64,000 bases of DNA from Paraspadella gotoi (taxonomy: Eukaryota > Chaetognatha): contig CM119264.1 in NCBI GenBank assembly GCA_051294375.1, positions 22,593,826 to 22,657,825 of the forward strand, in the 5' to 3' direction. A program made the translations under genes and the position numbers. Positions 1-11,311 of this stretch are shown one piece after another (positions within the stretch are counted from its first letter, which is position 1; the number at the start of each line of letters is the position of its first letter). The notes below the pieces were generated by a model. The model was given only the letters and a program-made list of their open reading frames with translations, had not been told where the DNA came from and did no database searches.

Positions 1-302
1 TATATTTTTTTGGGTTCCCTCGTCTTTTTTTTTCTGTCAATCGCGTTGAGACGCCAGGCAAAGGCATTATACAGCTTTTCTTTTCTTTATAAATTTAAAA
101 CTATTCGATTGCTGCCTGATGATTGATGAAAGGTGCAAAATTACAAAAACCAATTTCTTTGCGTTGGCTTCCTGAGGAATACCCATTGCCCACTGGGCCC
201 AGTCCCAATGTCGGCAGTCGGCTGAAACTTGAGATTGATACAACCGATACTAAAATAATCCATTCAGTAAATAAAAACACTTTTATACCCCTTACTTTGG
301 GC
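1..302. repeat. Second copy of 7448-7751 at a contig end
   Basis: This stretch is nearly the same as 7448-7751 in the same orientation, differing mainly by single-base indels. It stops at a 25-N gap. The pattern fits the end of a contig that overlaps the next contig and was not merged, rather than a biological duplication. I see no gene in it. Confidence 0.75.
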
Positions 303-327
303 NNNNNNNNNNNNNNNNNNNNNNNNN
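303..327. other. Assembly gap, 25 N
   Basis: This is a run of exactly 25 N, the same length as the gaps at 37030, 40702 and 63014. A constant length suggests a placeholder of unknown size. Confidence 0.95.
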
Positions 328-1054
328 GGAGAGGGAGGATTTTGACGAGCGCAAGAAAAAAGTCGGAAAGTCGAGGCTCTTTTTGCTCATTTTTTGCTTC
401 TATGGATTCCGTGGCGGCGCCAGGCGGGAAAACGGCGAAAAACGAAGGAGGAGAAACAAAATGACAACGGAGAAGAAAAGGAGCAAAAAAAAAGTTAGCG
501 GGAAAGTTGAAATTGGAAAAAGTGCCCCCGCCTTGGCGAATTTTGGCAGTGTGTCGTAAAATCGGGGTTTTGTTTAACATTTTATAAATATTCTCAATAC
601 GTTACGGACTCGCCATTCGACTAGGTCTACTCATCCTCGCAACCTCTCTCGCATTCATGCCACCACCCCCGAGCTCTCCCTCACCTCGCGCCTTTCTCAT
701 TCCTTTGACTCGGGAGTCTTTGCAAAATCAATGTTAACCAACGATGAACTGAGTACAAGTCTTTTTTCTCCTCACGTCTTGCCGCTCAAAAAAAAGTTCC
801 CTTCGATCGCTTGTAATAAAGTTTTAAAGTTAAAAATATTCTTTTAATATCGATAAGTAGAAGCATACTGAAATTTTTGCTGTTTTTGTAATGTAGATAT
901 AAGATATAAAAAAGTAAACGAAGCTTAATATATCTCCTGCGGCGACCAATTGGGGCTCGATTCGCATCGTTTTTATTGTGTCTGGCGTTTTCTTCTTCTT
1001 TTCTCTTCTGTTTTTTTTATTTGGCTATGCTATTAATGTGCTTTCTGTCCTGCA

Positions 1055-1164
1055 GGCACTACTTCGTCGTCGTGCGTCGTCCCGTATTCGTTGTCATCGT
1101 CGACGCCGCCTCCATCTCAAACAGCCAAAAATTTGTCGAATTTGTGCGATATAGAAATAAATAA
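1055..1164 (+). CDS. Weak candidate terminal exon, unknown protein
   Basis: A long pyrimidine tract ends in TGCAG at about 1054. It is followed by an open frame of about 36 codons rich in Ser, Thr and Pro that ends at TGA 1162-1164. An AATAAA sequence overlaps the stop. This could be the last exon of a gene upstream of the window, but there is no recognisable domain and chance is a real possibility. Confidence 0.18.
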
Positions 1165-1732
1165 ATGATAACAAGAAATTCGAGATAAATCTTTTTATCC
1201 TTCCGTACGCCCTTTTTGTTTTTTGCAGAAAAAACATTCGAAACGAGAAGGAAAGCGAAGAACGATAATTTTTTAGTAAGGTAATTTTTTTGTAAAAAAA
1301 AAAAAAGAGAATGGGAAAGGCGGGTTACGAAAATGATCTAATCCGAATAAGATGTTTCACATTGTGGAAAATATATTACGAAAATATTAACATCTCGATC
1401 TCCTGAACAACAGCCGCCGGCACTGACGCCACTGCGCTCCGTCGGTACAGCTGTTTCTCGTTTAATGAATGTAATCGCCGAATGGGCAAAAATTCGAGCA
1501 GAGATGCGAAATGTAAATCCTTTCTTCATCGTCCACCCCGCCCGCTTACACTCCACTACCAATTTAGGATCTCTCTCTCTCTCCTTCTCTTCTCCTCTCT
1601 CTCTCTGCTCTCTCGTCTCTCTCCTTCTCTCTCGTCATCTCTCTCTGCTATCGCTCTCCTTTGCCAATGTTCCACGACCTCTTTTAAACGTCCGACCTTG
1701 GCATTTCAACTTTGGGCGTTAGAAGTTAACAA

Positions 1733-1741
1733 AGAGAGAGA

Positions 1742-1783
<42 letters not shown>

Positions 1784-1831
1784 AGAGAAGAGAAGAGAGA
1801 GAGAGAGAGAGAGAGAGAAGAGAGAGAGAGA
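1733..1831. repeat. (GA)n microsatellite
   Basis: This is an interrupted GA tract, one of many in the window. A TC-rich stretch lies on the same strand at 1567-1660, so the pair could form a hairpin. Confidence 0.9.
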
Positions 1832-2634
1832 TAGGATTAAAGATACGAGTGTGAGGAGATAATCGTTTTTCCATCCTACAGCGATGGATATTACGAGTTA
1901 AATATAATGGTCGACGCTATAAAGATCATTGCTTCGTCAAGAAACGAAAAAAAGAAAAAAAAAAAAAAGGGAAAAAAAAAAACCAAAAAAAGGAGCAAAA
2001 AAAAAAAAGGAAACGCAAAAATAAGAAAAACCAAAAAAAATAAAAACACCAAACGCATTCAAAGCAAAAACTAATCGTAAAAGGAATCGCTCTTCATCCA
2101 ATTAAGCGACCGCAAGAAAGGAGAATAAAAAGAAAAAAATAACAAGAACAAAATTTCTATAAAAAGTAAAATTATTATTTTTGGAAAAAATAACGAAGGA
2201 TTTTCTTCGTTTAATATTTTCATTAGTTAAAGCGTTTGATCGCATCGTCTCCTATCTGCATTTTTTATTTTCTGCCGCATTCATTTCTAATTCCCTCTTT
2301 TCTCTGACTCTCTTGTTTTTAAATTGAATTCAAACTTTTTGCCTATTGAATTCAAGCCAAAGATGAAAATTTTAAAAAATAAAAATGTTTAAGCATTAAA
2401 ACTACAAAAAGAAACTTCCATTAACAGATAATGTTAGCATTAAAACTACAAAAAAGAACTTCCAATTAACAGATTAACAATCAGATCGGAGACGATTTAA
2501 AATCCCACGAAACTCTTGAACCGACGCCAATTTCGACGACGACGACAACCGAACGACGACGACCACAGGCGCCATCAGCTACTCCCGTAGAGGAGCTCAA
2601 TCCACGAACTCGATCCATGAGGCGTTCTCCATGA

Positions 2635-2713
2635 ATGGCAGATGGCAGCTGCCACGAAACTTTGTCCACTCTCCGCCAACTCCTGCCCGCTGCGCGCCCC
2701 GACGCAAATGCAG
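2635..2713 (+). CDS. LMO candidate exon 1
   Basis: The ATG at 2635 opens 26 codons and ends in phase 1 at AATGCAG|GTAGGG. The frame continues through 2898-2988 and 3351-3651 into LIM1 with consistent phases at both junctions. There is no domain in this part, so it rests on splice logic alone. Confidence 0.35.
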
Positions 2714-5335
2714 GTAGGGCGCTGGAAGTTTTGCCACACCTTGAAACTTTTTTAAGTCTGTTCTATTAAGTTTTATGTTTTTAGAATGTTAAATATCCCA
2801 CACGCATTTTTAAAAATTAACAAATCTCGTCAGAATTTTATCCATTAGATTTACCTAACTTACCTTCTCATGTTTCGACCGCTCACCCTTTTTCCAGGGT
2901 ACACCACGCGTCCGGGAAATCCACTTGGAACCCCCTCCCCCAAGTGGCCGACTCCACTGCGCGCCACTTCATTGCACCCTCGCCACAAGTAAGTCCGCTT
3001 CAACGCCTCATAAATGTCATAAAATACATAATGTAATGTTCACAAACCTCCACTTAAAAATCGCCAACCTGTCATTATTTATGAGTGATTGTGAAGCCTT
3101 TTTTGAAAAAAAATCTTTTTTCAATTTTGGAATTTGAATTAACCTTATTTAATTCCAAAAAACGCTAATTTTAAACTTTTTTATAAAGTATTGGATCACA
3201 GTTTCCATCGTTCTATTTTTTAATCTTCTCCTTTTACAGTTGTTTAAGCTTATTTAAACTTTGTTACACAATAAACTCTCTGATACAGAATAAAAATACA
3301 CAATTTCTCAACTCCCTATTTTAACCTTCTCACTTCGCGCCCTTCAAAAGCCTCTGCCAACCGGAACCGTTTCCCCGCCTGCTTCATCCTCCTCGTCGTC
3401 TTCTTCCTCGTCCCTCTTCCTCTTCTTCCACGACGCAAGAACGCTCTACCCTTCTCCCCCATCGGCGCCTTTCTCTCCCCGTGCGTTCGTCGGCAGCCGC
3501 AAAGATCCCATTCCGGCTTCCGCGAATGCAGCAACGGCACTCGCCCGTCTCGCAACCTCGGCGGCGGCCAATGGACCCGCCGGCGCCACCGGGGCCGGTC
3601 GTCTGCCGCCGGATGTCATAAGAGCATCGCCGACAAGTTTTTGCTTCAAAGGTAAAAAGGGAAGGAATAAATGAAATGAATGAATGAAATGAATGAAATG
3701 AATGAATGAAATGAATGAATGAATGAATGATGAATGAAATGAATGTGGTATTGTGTCTCAATGGTACTGTCGGTTTAAACTTTTACATATTGTGCGGAAC
3801 TGTGTTCTTAAATCTTTATTTCTGAGAATAACAATGACAAAGATATTTCCCCTTATTGAATTCATTGATTCCTCACGGCGTTGGACCAACATTGGCACGA
3901 GGATTGCCCTAATGGTACCCTGCTGTGATTGTCGATTGGGCGAAGTCGGTTCCACCCCTCTACACGAAAGCCAAACCTCATGCATTTGCAAAAAGAGATT
4001 ATTTGAGGTAAGTTTCGAGAAAGATTCAGGAGTAGGGATAATTTTTTTTAAAAAAGAATAGTTTAAATTAAATAATATTCCATTGGTACATTGGTACATA
4101 CACCATAGGATTGATTAGCGTAAATTTTTTTCATATAAATTTTCACAAACATATTTAAATTACGCTAGCAATAAAAACCAATTCTTTCGCAACATCCTAA
4201 ATTAACAGAAAAGAATGTTTTTGACGACAGAAATGGGAAAAGTTAAGATTAATAAATCTAATTAAACGGCTTCGCTTTTGCAATCACGTTGCTTTATTAG
4301 CTATTATGATAGAAATCAGAAGGCGTAAACAATGCATAAATAAAAGTGGGACAAATTCCATTTTCGGAGCAATAAAATCGGGTTAATGTTTCATCACCGC
4401 GACTTTCGGGAAATATGATTATCGAAATGGAAGCGATTTTCCGGGATTCGCGTCGCCGGCGAGACTTCAGCCTGCTTTCCTCGTTGCCTTTCAGATGCGA
4501 AAAGCCGCGAAAAGCCAATGCGGGGAAAGTAAATCGGTTACGGATAAGCAAAGCTAATCGGGGAGAAGAATCTGGTTACAGATAAGCAAAGCCAATCGGG
4601 GAAAGTGAATCGGGTTACGGATTAAGCAGCAATCGGGGAAAGTGAATCGGATTACAGATAAGCAAAGCCAATCGGGAAAGTGAAAATCGGTAGCAGATAG
4701 CAAAGCGCAATCGGGGAAAGTGAATCGGTTAGGAATAAGCAAAGCAATCGGGGAAAGTGAAATCGGGTTATGGATAAGCAAAGCCAATAAGGGAAAGTGG
4801 AAATCGGTTACAGATAAAGCAAAGCCAATCGGGGAAAGATAATGGCTTATCAATTAATGACAGACGTAAGGTATAAATAACTTTATAGACTTATTGTAAC
4901 TTTATAAAGACTTGTTATGACTTATAAAAAATTAAATTAAACAAAGCCGGAAGAGTAGTTTGCAAATCTCCTAGGTTTTAACGCCCGCAAGTTAAACTAT
5001 GAACAGACTAAGAACAGACTAACTTAACTAAGCTATATAACTATTTTATGAAGTTTGTGGTCCAATTGTATTGCAACAGTGATTAAGAAAAAAAACAATG
5101 AGCCCGACACAAACTGCGTCAAGGCAATTAATCTAACAGCGATTATCTGAGGCAAACAGGGTCGATTGCGTCGGCGACTGCGTCGGCGACTGGCGTCGTG
5201 CGTCCCGTCCGTCTGCCCGCGGCGTCCGACCTTTTGCCGGCGTCCTGGATTTTAATTGGAGCATGGAGTAAATTGGACAGCGACGGGCACTAATTGCTTC
5301 GACGCTGGATGAAATCCAGGACGAGGATGAGAGAG

Positions 5336-5396
<61 letters not shown>

Positions 5397-7161
5397 GGAT
5401 GGTTTTTAAGGGGAGGATGGAGGGAGAAAGGAGGAGGGAACTGGTATTGGAAGTAGAAAACGAATCGACGGGAATCAAGAGAAGAGGAAAAAAGAAGGAG
5501 GAAATAACCGAATTTGAGAAAAGAAAAAGAAGGATTGGCCGATGGAGGAATTGAGATGAAAAAGAATGAAGAGAAGTAGAAAAGAAAAATGGAAGGAAAA
5601 AAAACTAATCGCTTTTCTCTCTCTCTCTGCCTCTCTCTCTGCTCTCTCTAGCTCTCTCTCTCTCTCGCATCTCTCGCTCTCGTCTTCGCGCTGATTGGCT
5701 ACTCATCATTTATTGGCGCGTCGTTCATTTTCAAGGAGAGACGTTTTAAAACCATCAAGACGTGAAATGAAAATTTGATCGTAAAGCGAAGCAGACGCGG
5801 CTGACGGAACCAGTTGTAAGAGAATTTTATTACGCCAAAATGCCGCGACAGAGAGAGAGAGAGAGAGGGGGGGGAGAGGATGAGCATGTGCCATTCATAA
5901 CCTTTTTAATAGTTACGAAGCCGTAAATTTTTTGCAACGTAATTCTCTTGGTACTACCTTTATTCTTTATTTATGTAAATCATATGGTAATATATTGTAT
6001 GATCTATGTCTGTTTTGGTCCCTTTTCTCTTTTCCTACTACGCATCCTTCTCTGCTTTTTTCTTGCTTTGAAATCGTGATTTTTTCGCTCAGTCCTCCAG
6101 CCCCCTCAACAATCTTTTACAATCCACATCTTTCTCCCGCAGTCACTCATCTATCCCAATATCCCACTTTTATATCCTTACTTTATACCTATCTTGCCTT
6201 CCTTCAAACTATCCCATTTCCACTCACATCCTCTGGTTTCGCCTTCAAAATCTTCAATGCCATCTTCAATCTTTGAATCCCCAGCTCCCTATCTCTGGCT
6301 CCCCAACCTCCCCACTTCCCGGCCATTTCCCCGCTCCTGTATCTGCTGCTGCACCAATTCTCTACCTTTCCATTCCCCGCTCTCCCTATCTCTGGCTCCC
6401 CCATCTCCACTTCCCCTTCCCGCTCCCTATCTCTGCTCCCTAATCCTCCACTTCCCCTTCCCGTCTCCTATCTCTGGCTCCCATAATCTCCATTCCCCTT
6501 CGCCGCTCTCCTAATCTCTGCTCAATCTTCACTTCCCTTCCCGCGCTCCCCTATGCTCCTGCTCCGCAAGCTTCCACTTCCCCCTTCCCCGCTTGCTCCT
6601 ATGTCTGCTGCCCCAATCTCGCAACTTCCCTTCCCCGCTCCCCTATGCTCATGCTCCCTAATCTCGCACTTCCCCTTCCGCCGCTCCCCGACTATTCTCT
6701 GCTCCCCATTCTCTACTTGCCCTTCCCCGCTCTCTAATGTCTGCTCCCCAATCTCCACTTCCCCTTCCCCGCTCCCCTATTCTCTGCTCACCCAATCTCT
6801 ACTTCCCCTTCCCCGCTCCCATATCTCTGCTCCCCATCTCCACTTCCCCTTCCCCGCTCCCTATCTCTGCTCCCCAATCTGCCTCCCCTTCCCCCGTCTC
6901 GTGAATAATTAACAATTTCCCCGGCGGCTGGTTTTGATGAAGCGACGCTCGACGGAGATTCCGTCGCTTTGATGAAAAACGAGGCGCGGAGGGGGGTGGG
7001 GGTGGGGGGAGGGATGGGGGAAAAAGAGGGAGAGGGGGGGGGAGAAGGGAATGGGGGAAATGGGTCAGAGACGAGAAGAAAGGAAAGGGCGGAAGTTAGG
7101 AGGAGAGAAAAGAGAGGGGAAAGGTGTGAAGAGAGAAACGGGAAAATAAGGGAGGAGAATT

Positions 7162-7213
<52 letters not shown>

Positions 7214-7226
7214 GAGAGAGAGAGAA

Positions 7227-7284
<58 letters not shown>

Positions 7285-9446
7285 GGTGGACGTAAGGGAT
7301 CTTAGTGCGAGTGAGAGAGAGTAAGTACATAATTAACCATGATAGGGAGAATGAGTGGAGTAGCATCGAAGTGCGTCTCGTCTCTCTGCTATCGCGTCAG
7401 TCGTGACTCTATTCATTTATATTCATGGATTATTTTTGATTTTTTCTCTATATATTTTTTTTGGGTGCCTCGTCTTTTTTTTTTCTGTCAATCGCGTTGA
7501 GACGCCAGGCAAAGGCATTATAACAGCTTTTCTTTTCTTTATAAATTGAAAATATTCGATTGCTGCCTTGATGATGATGAAAGGTGCAAAATACAAAACC
7601 AAGTTCTTTGCGTTGGCTTCCTGAGGAATACCCATTGCCCACTGGGCCCAGTCGCATGTCGGCAGTCGGCTGAAAATTGAGATTGATACAACCGATACTA
7701 AAATAATCCCATTCAGTAAATAAAACACTTTTATACCCCTTACTTTTGGGCCGACTATCTCTTCTAAAATAGTAATAACAATAACAATCAAAACAACTGA
7801 GTATCAAGCTTTCTTATGATCCAAGTGGTATAATGTTTTACGATCTGTTTTTATTGTAGGACCAGTCACTCAACTATTTAGATCGCGTAATACTATATTG
7901 ATACAACACCCAGAATAAAAGAGCTTTTAATTAGTTTTCATTTAATGAATTCTTTCCTTTTCCGTTCCGATTTCAGATTGTTTGGAATCAACGGGATGTG
8001 CAACGCCTGTCCAAGACGATCCCCGCTTTCAGATGGTCATGAAGGGATCAAAGGGGGAAACGTTATCATCTTCAGTGCTTCACTTGCCATTGGTGCGGTC
8101 AGAGGTAAGTCAAATTGGGAATATGACATTAGTCGATTTAGCAATTGGCAAAGTAAGTAATATCTTAGATTTACGTACAACTTGAGTGAGAAGCATTTGA
8201 GGTTTGATCACTTCATCAATCAGTTTGAAAGTTTATGAAATGGTACAAACAATATAAAAAATTATCATTCATTTAATAGATAAGCTATCTTGCCCCTGAC
8301 TTTTGGACAGGCTTTGGTGGTTTAAGTGCCTCCATCACCTACAAGATAATGACATAGCAGGTCCCTGCAAGCTTTCAATCAGACTCTCTCACAAGTCTCG
8401 TTTATTCACTCCCAGAGTACCTGGCTTCCCTATCAGTGAAGTGGTATAATATTTCAAAAGAATGTTTCAATTGTATGAAAAGACCACTCCCTTAAGTATT
8501 AGATCGCGGGAATACTTATGTACTCCGCACTAGCATCAAAAATACAAGGAGCTGAATTTTTATGAAATTGTACAACCATATAAAAATATCCATTCACTTT
8601 AATAAATAAGCTATCTTGCCCCTGACTTTGACAGGCTTGGTGGTTTAAGGCCTCCATCACTCTTACAACAAGATAATGACATAGCAGGTCCCTGCAAGCT
8701 TTCAAGCTTTTATGTGAGATTTAAAAAATGGAAAAAAATTTAAAAAAACACTTTTGATCCAAAACGAAACGATAGCATTCTGCACCTTTTAATTATAAAA
8801 TTATAAATTTTGTTCTGATAATTTATCGATTGGAAATAAAAAGGCTTTCGCCACCCTCCAATGGTCCCTCCATCCGACTCCCACCAGATTCTGCGTGGGT
8901 GACAAGTTCTTCATGTGGGACAACAAAATCCTCTGCGAATTCGACTACGAGGAGAAGATCCTTCGCGGCGACGTCAACTCCCCCGCCGGGCACCTCATCC
9001 CTCCCCCGCCCCCTTCCGCCGCTGCCGCCGCCGCCGCCGCCGCCGCCAAGTCAAAACCCGCCAACAACAACACTAGTCACAATAACAACAACAACAGTCA
9101 CAACAACAACGGCTCTCCTCACCACCACCACTCCTCGCCGTCGCCGATGGGGGGCGCTTTTCCCGTCGGCGGCGGCGTGGGCGTCGGTGGCGGCGCCTCT
9201 CCTTCCTCGCTCGGGCCTCTGCCGGGAGTCCGGGTCAAATCTCCGGGAGGTGGCGGACTCGGCGCCACCGCGCATCACCACGGCAACCCCATGACGGCGC
9301 CGCTTCCCATGGGCGCCGCAACGCCGCCGGGTACGATTTGCGGCGGTGGAGGCGCGGGCCCGGGAAGTCTCCATCAGATGGCGCCGATGGTTCCGGGGGA
9401 TGGCGCCATCACCGCCAACGGCGCCGGTCACGTTATGCCCGTGTGA
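2635..9446 (+). CDS. LIM-only protein of the LMO1-3/Beadex type (whole gene span)
   Basis: LMO proteins are nuclear adaptors made of two LIM zinc-binding domains. They bind LDB1/Chip through LIM1 and compete with or bridge transcription factors. Here LIM1 is split over 3351-3651 and 3879-4007, with CCDCRLGEVGST in the second part. LIM2 is split over 7977-8104 and 8888-9446, joining as GQR|FCVGDKFF with NKILCEFDYEE after it. Introns before and within LIM2 share phase 2. Vertebrate LMO1-3 end shortly after LIM2, whereas this protein continues about 160 residues as an Ala, Asn, His, Gly and Pro-rich tail, as expanded insect Beadex proteins do. Several one-base indels in conserved LIM codons look like assembly errors because the correct residues resume in the next frame. 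The family is certain; the N-terminus is inferred. Confidence 0.88.
2898..2988 (+). CDS. LMO candidate exon 2
   Basis: The acceptor TTTTTCCAG lies before 2898 and a strong donor CACAA|GTAAGT follows 2988. The 91 nt enter in phase 1 and leave in phase 2, encoding a Pro, Thr and Arg-rich stretch that joins the frame of the LIM1 exon. Confidence 0.4.
3351..3651 (+). CDS. LMO exon with start of LIM1
   Basis: A long Ser, Pro and Arg-rich frame runs into the first zinc knuckle of LIM1, read as C-AGC-HKSIADKF. One extra C near 3607-3609 breaks the frame just before AGC. The donor is TTCAAAG|GTAAAA. The T run at 3639-3643 may hold one base too many, since four T give a phase-1 junction matching the next exon. 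The 5' border, CTTCAAAAG, is weak. Confidence 0.6.
3660..3745. repeat. (TGAA)n-type microsatellite
   Basis: Degenerate ATGA/AATG units fill the 5' part of the LMO intron directly after the donor at 3652. Confidence 0.85.
3879..4007 (+). CDS. LMO exon with second half of LIM1
   Basis: This exon encodes ALDQHWHEDCLK, then CCDCRLGEVGST and CKRDYLR, the C-terminal half of an LMO LIM1 domain. The conserved parts lie in different frames, so at least three indels are present, one in the AAAAA run near 3990. The donor TTTGAG|GTAAGT is strong. The acceptor reads CTCACGG where CAG is expected, which may be a base error. Confidence 0.85.
4520..4845. repeat. Minisatellite, about 39 bp x 8-9
   Basis: Units read roughly GGGGAAAGTGAATCGG then TTACAGATAAGCAAAGCCAATC, with small indels between copies. 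Confidence 0.9.
5329..5392. repeat. (GA)n microsatellite
   Basis: This is an almost pure GA tract. TC-rich sequence follows at about 5618-5690. Confidence 0.95.
6270..6900. repeat. Pyrimidine-rich minisatellite, about 41 bp
   Basis: Repeated units contain CTCCCCAATCTCCACTTCC followed by CCTTCCCCGCTCCCTATCT. There are about 15 degenerate copies, and both strands are open in places only because of base composition. Confidence 0.85.
7166..7280. repeat. (GA)n microsatellite
   Basis: This GA tract is interrupted by a few GGA and AAG units and is preceded by G-rich purine sequence from 6990. Confidence 0.95.
7977..8104 (+). CDS. LMO exon spanning end of LIM1 and first half of LIM2
   Basis: The acceptor GATTTCAG and donor CAGAG|GTAAGT are both strong. 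The exon reads LFGINGMCNAC, then shifts frame to FQMVMKG, then again to YHLQCFTCHWCGQ. All three pieces match the LMO order, so two or three one-base deletions lie in the exon, for example in TGTCCAAG and TTTCAG. This is an assembly-error signature, not decay, because the residues between the shifts are intact. Confidence 0.9.
8245..8705. repeat. Two diverged copies of an interspersed repeat
   Basis: About 150 bp at 8245-8400 recur at 8555-8705, sharing AAGCTATCTTGCCCCTGACT and ATAGCAGGTCCCTGCAAGCT. A preceding part (GTGGTATAAT ... AGATCGCG) is shared by about 7835-7895 and 8440-8505. The sequence ATGAAATTGGTACAACCA near 42137 may belong to the same family. Confidence 0.7.
8888..9446 (+). CDS. 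LMO last exon: end of LIM2 and low-complexity tail
   Basis: The exon opens after CCCACCAG in phase 2 and completes Arg of GQR|FCVGDKFFMWDNKILCEF. It has no internal frameshift. DYEEKILRGD closes LIM2. The rest is a tail with an Ala run (about residues 45-54 of the exon), Asn and His runs, Gly-rich segments and the end HVMPV before TGA at 9444-9446. Codon use is GC-rich compared with the flanks. Confidence 0.92.
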
Positions 9447-9740
9447 ACGGCGCCCGGTCGAAGCGGCGCGCCTTCGAAGACTGTTTTATTTATTTCTGTA
9501 AGGGGAAACAGAAGAAAAAACAGAAGACGTCAACTTTTTTTGTGAATTTTTCGTAAAAGTCGTTGTTTGTTGTATTAAAAACAACTTGAGAGTCAAAACA
9601 TTCCTCGTCTTCTTCTCCTCTTCTCAAGAAAGAAAGATTTTGAAATGGACGGAAAAAATTTGACGATTGTTGCACTTTTATGAATTTTTTTTGTGACGAC
9701 CCAGAAATTCACTTTTGATCTCGATTTTCATTTTTAAAAA

Positions 9741-9746
9741 AATAAA
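9741..9746 (+). terminator. Possible LMO poly(A) signal
   Basis: AATAAA lies about 295 nt after the LMO stop. The flanks are A-rich, so other signals are possible. Confidence 0.35.
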
Positions 9747-10593
9747 AATTTTTACTCACATTGTTGTTGAAATATTTCTATTGTGCGGGAATAGTTTTTT
9801 GTCCTTAATATTTTTTTTTCGTGTTAATCTTTTTAAAAAAAAAAACAAACATGTCATTGTAGCTTTAGCCCATGTCTTTTCATGTTACAATATCCAAAGG
9901 CATGGGAAAAGTTTTAACTTAAGTGGTTTTCTCAAATTCGTTTGGCAAACCCCTCTAGTTGCTGTTTCGAGTATGAAAGCGATTAGGTTTTGTTTTATTT
10001 GTTAATTGTCCCCAGAAAAATTTAAAGATGCCAAATATCCTATGACATGTATATAGCTGAGCTGTCTTAAATTGTTGAACTAAGTGTGATTACTCATTTA
10101 ATCTTTATTTAAAAAACATGGCACATCTGTAAATCGATCCAGACAGAGTTTTGTCAAATACAGATCATGTAAATTTGAACTTACTTCGATTTTCGTTTGA
10201 TATTGATACCAGAAAAGCGAGTTAGTAATATAAGATATTTAATAAAAAAGTAAAATAATGAATAACCGCAATTTTAAACGTGAAACATTTAACCTTCAAG
10301 ATTATATTTATTTATAGATTAGCAATGAAAAAATTGTTTGCAAGAATAAGTACTAAAAAATATTAGAAAAGATTGGAAGGAAAAAACTTAGCTTAGTAGC
10401 TATGTCACTAAACGTTACTAAGTTTCGGTAATCGGTATTGGTATGTACCGCTCTGGGAGTAAATAAATTTAAATAAGAGAGCACCAAGTCCTTGCGGAGA
10501 AAACATGGCTATTGTGAGTATTGATCAAGTTGCACTGTGAAACAAAAATCAAATAAAAGATCTAAGCCTCAAAAAAGAAATGGAGGGTAACTA

Positions 10594-11311
10594 TTTACAG
10601 GGTCTTCAATGTGGACCCATACGAAAAGACTTGATTAACCTTTAATTCTTTAACTGTATATTATTTTTAAAACATTTATTAGTTAAAAAATAACTTGATG
10701 TTTATGTTAACCTAAAAAAATATTAAAATTTCTTAATTGTATCATCAATTTTTAACAATTTAACAATTTTTAATGCTGATTGTGAAGTTATCTATTATAA
10801 AAATAATTTTTTTATGATAAAAATTCAGTTTGTTGATTTGTTATTATTAAAAAAAATTATCATGTAAAACCTAACTTATTTACTATGGTAACTATTATTT
10901 ATCAATAATAATGTCTTTCGTACTTTTTCCCCCCAAGCTGAAATATTTTTTTAATAGATTTTAAAGGGCAAGCGTAATGATTATTATTAAGTATTATTCA
11001 TATTATAAAAAAAAAAATTTTTTACTCTGGTTTGTGATACATTTTCTACAGTATCTTATTAATTATAAAAATAAAGCATAAAAAAAAATTCAGTGGTTTT
11101 AATGGGAACAGAAGGATTGCTTCATCAGAAATTTACCCTCTGAGGAAAATATTTATAACATCGCAACTATCCTAGCTAGAATATTACAAATTAGTGAGAA
11201 AAAAGTCAAATATTTTTCTATTAATATAAAAAATTTTATAACTTGAATGCTTTTTGTTTCGATTATATTACAAGTCTTTTCGTATCAGTCCGGTTTGAAA
11301 ACCCTGTAAAA
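10594..11311. mobile_element. Non-autonomous TIR element, about 718 bp
   Basis: The left end (TTTACAGGGTCTTCAA, continuing through ATACGAAAAGACTTG) is repeated inverted at 11267-11311 with about 36 bp of similarity. A TA dinucleotide lies immediately outside both ends, compatible with a Tc1/mariner-type TA target duplication. The interior is AT-rich without a transposase frame. Confidence 0.7.

Larger units (their letters stand above)
328..2634. other. Region upstream of the LMO gene
   Basis: This is mostly low-complexity non-coding sequence. It holds TC and GA tracts near 1567-1660 and 1733-1831, A-rich sequence at 1940-2060 and a 43-bp unit repeated twice at about 2390-2475. Apart from the weak candidate exon at 1055-1164 I see no supported gene. 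Confidence 0.5.
4008..7976. other. LMO intron of about 4 kb
   Basis: The intron separates LIM1 from LIM2. It holds a minisatellite of about 39 bp (4520-4845), one of about 41 bp (6270-6900), three GA/TC tracts, and the segment at 7448-7751 that is repeated at 1-302. The long open frames in it follow the repeats and are not genes. Confidence 0.75.
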
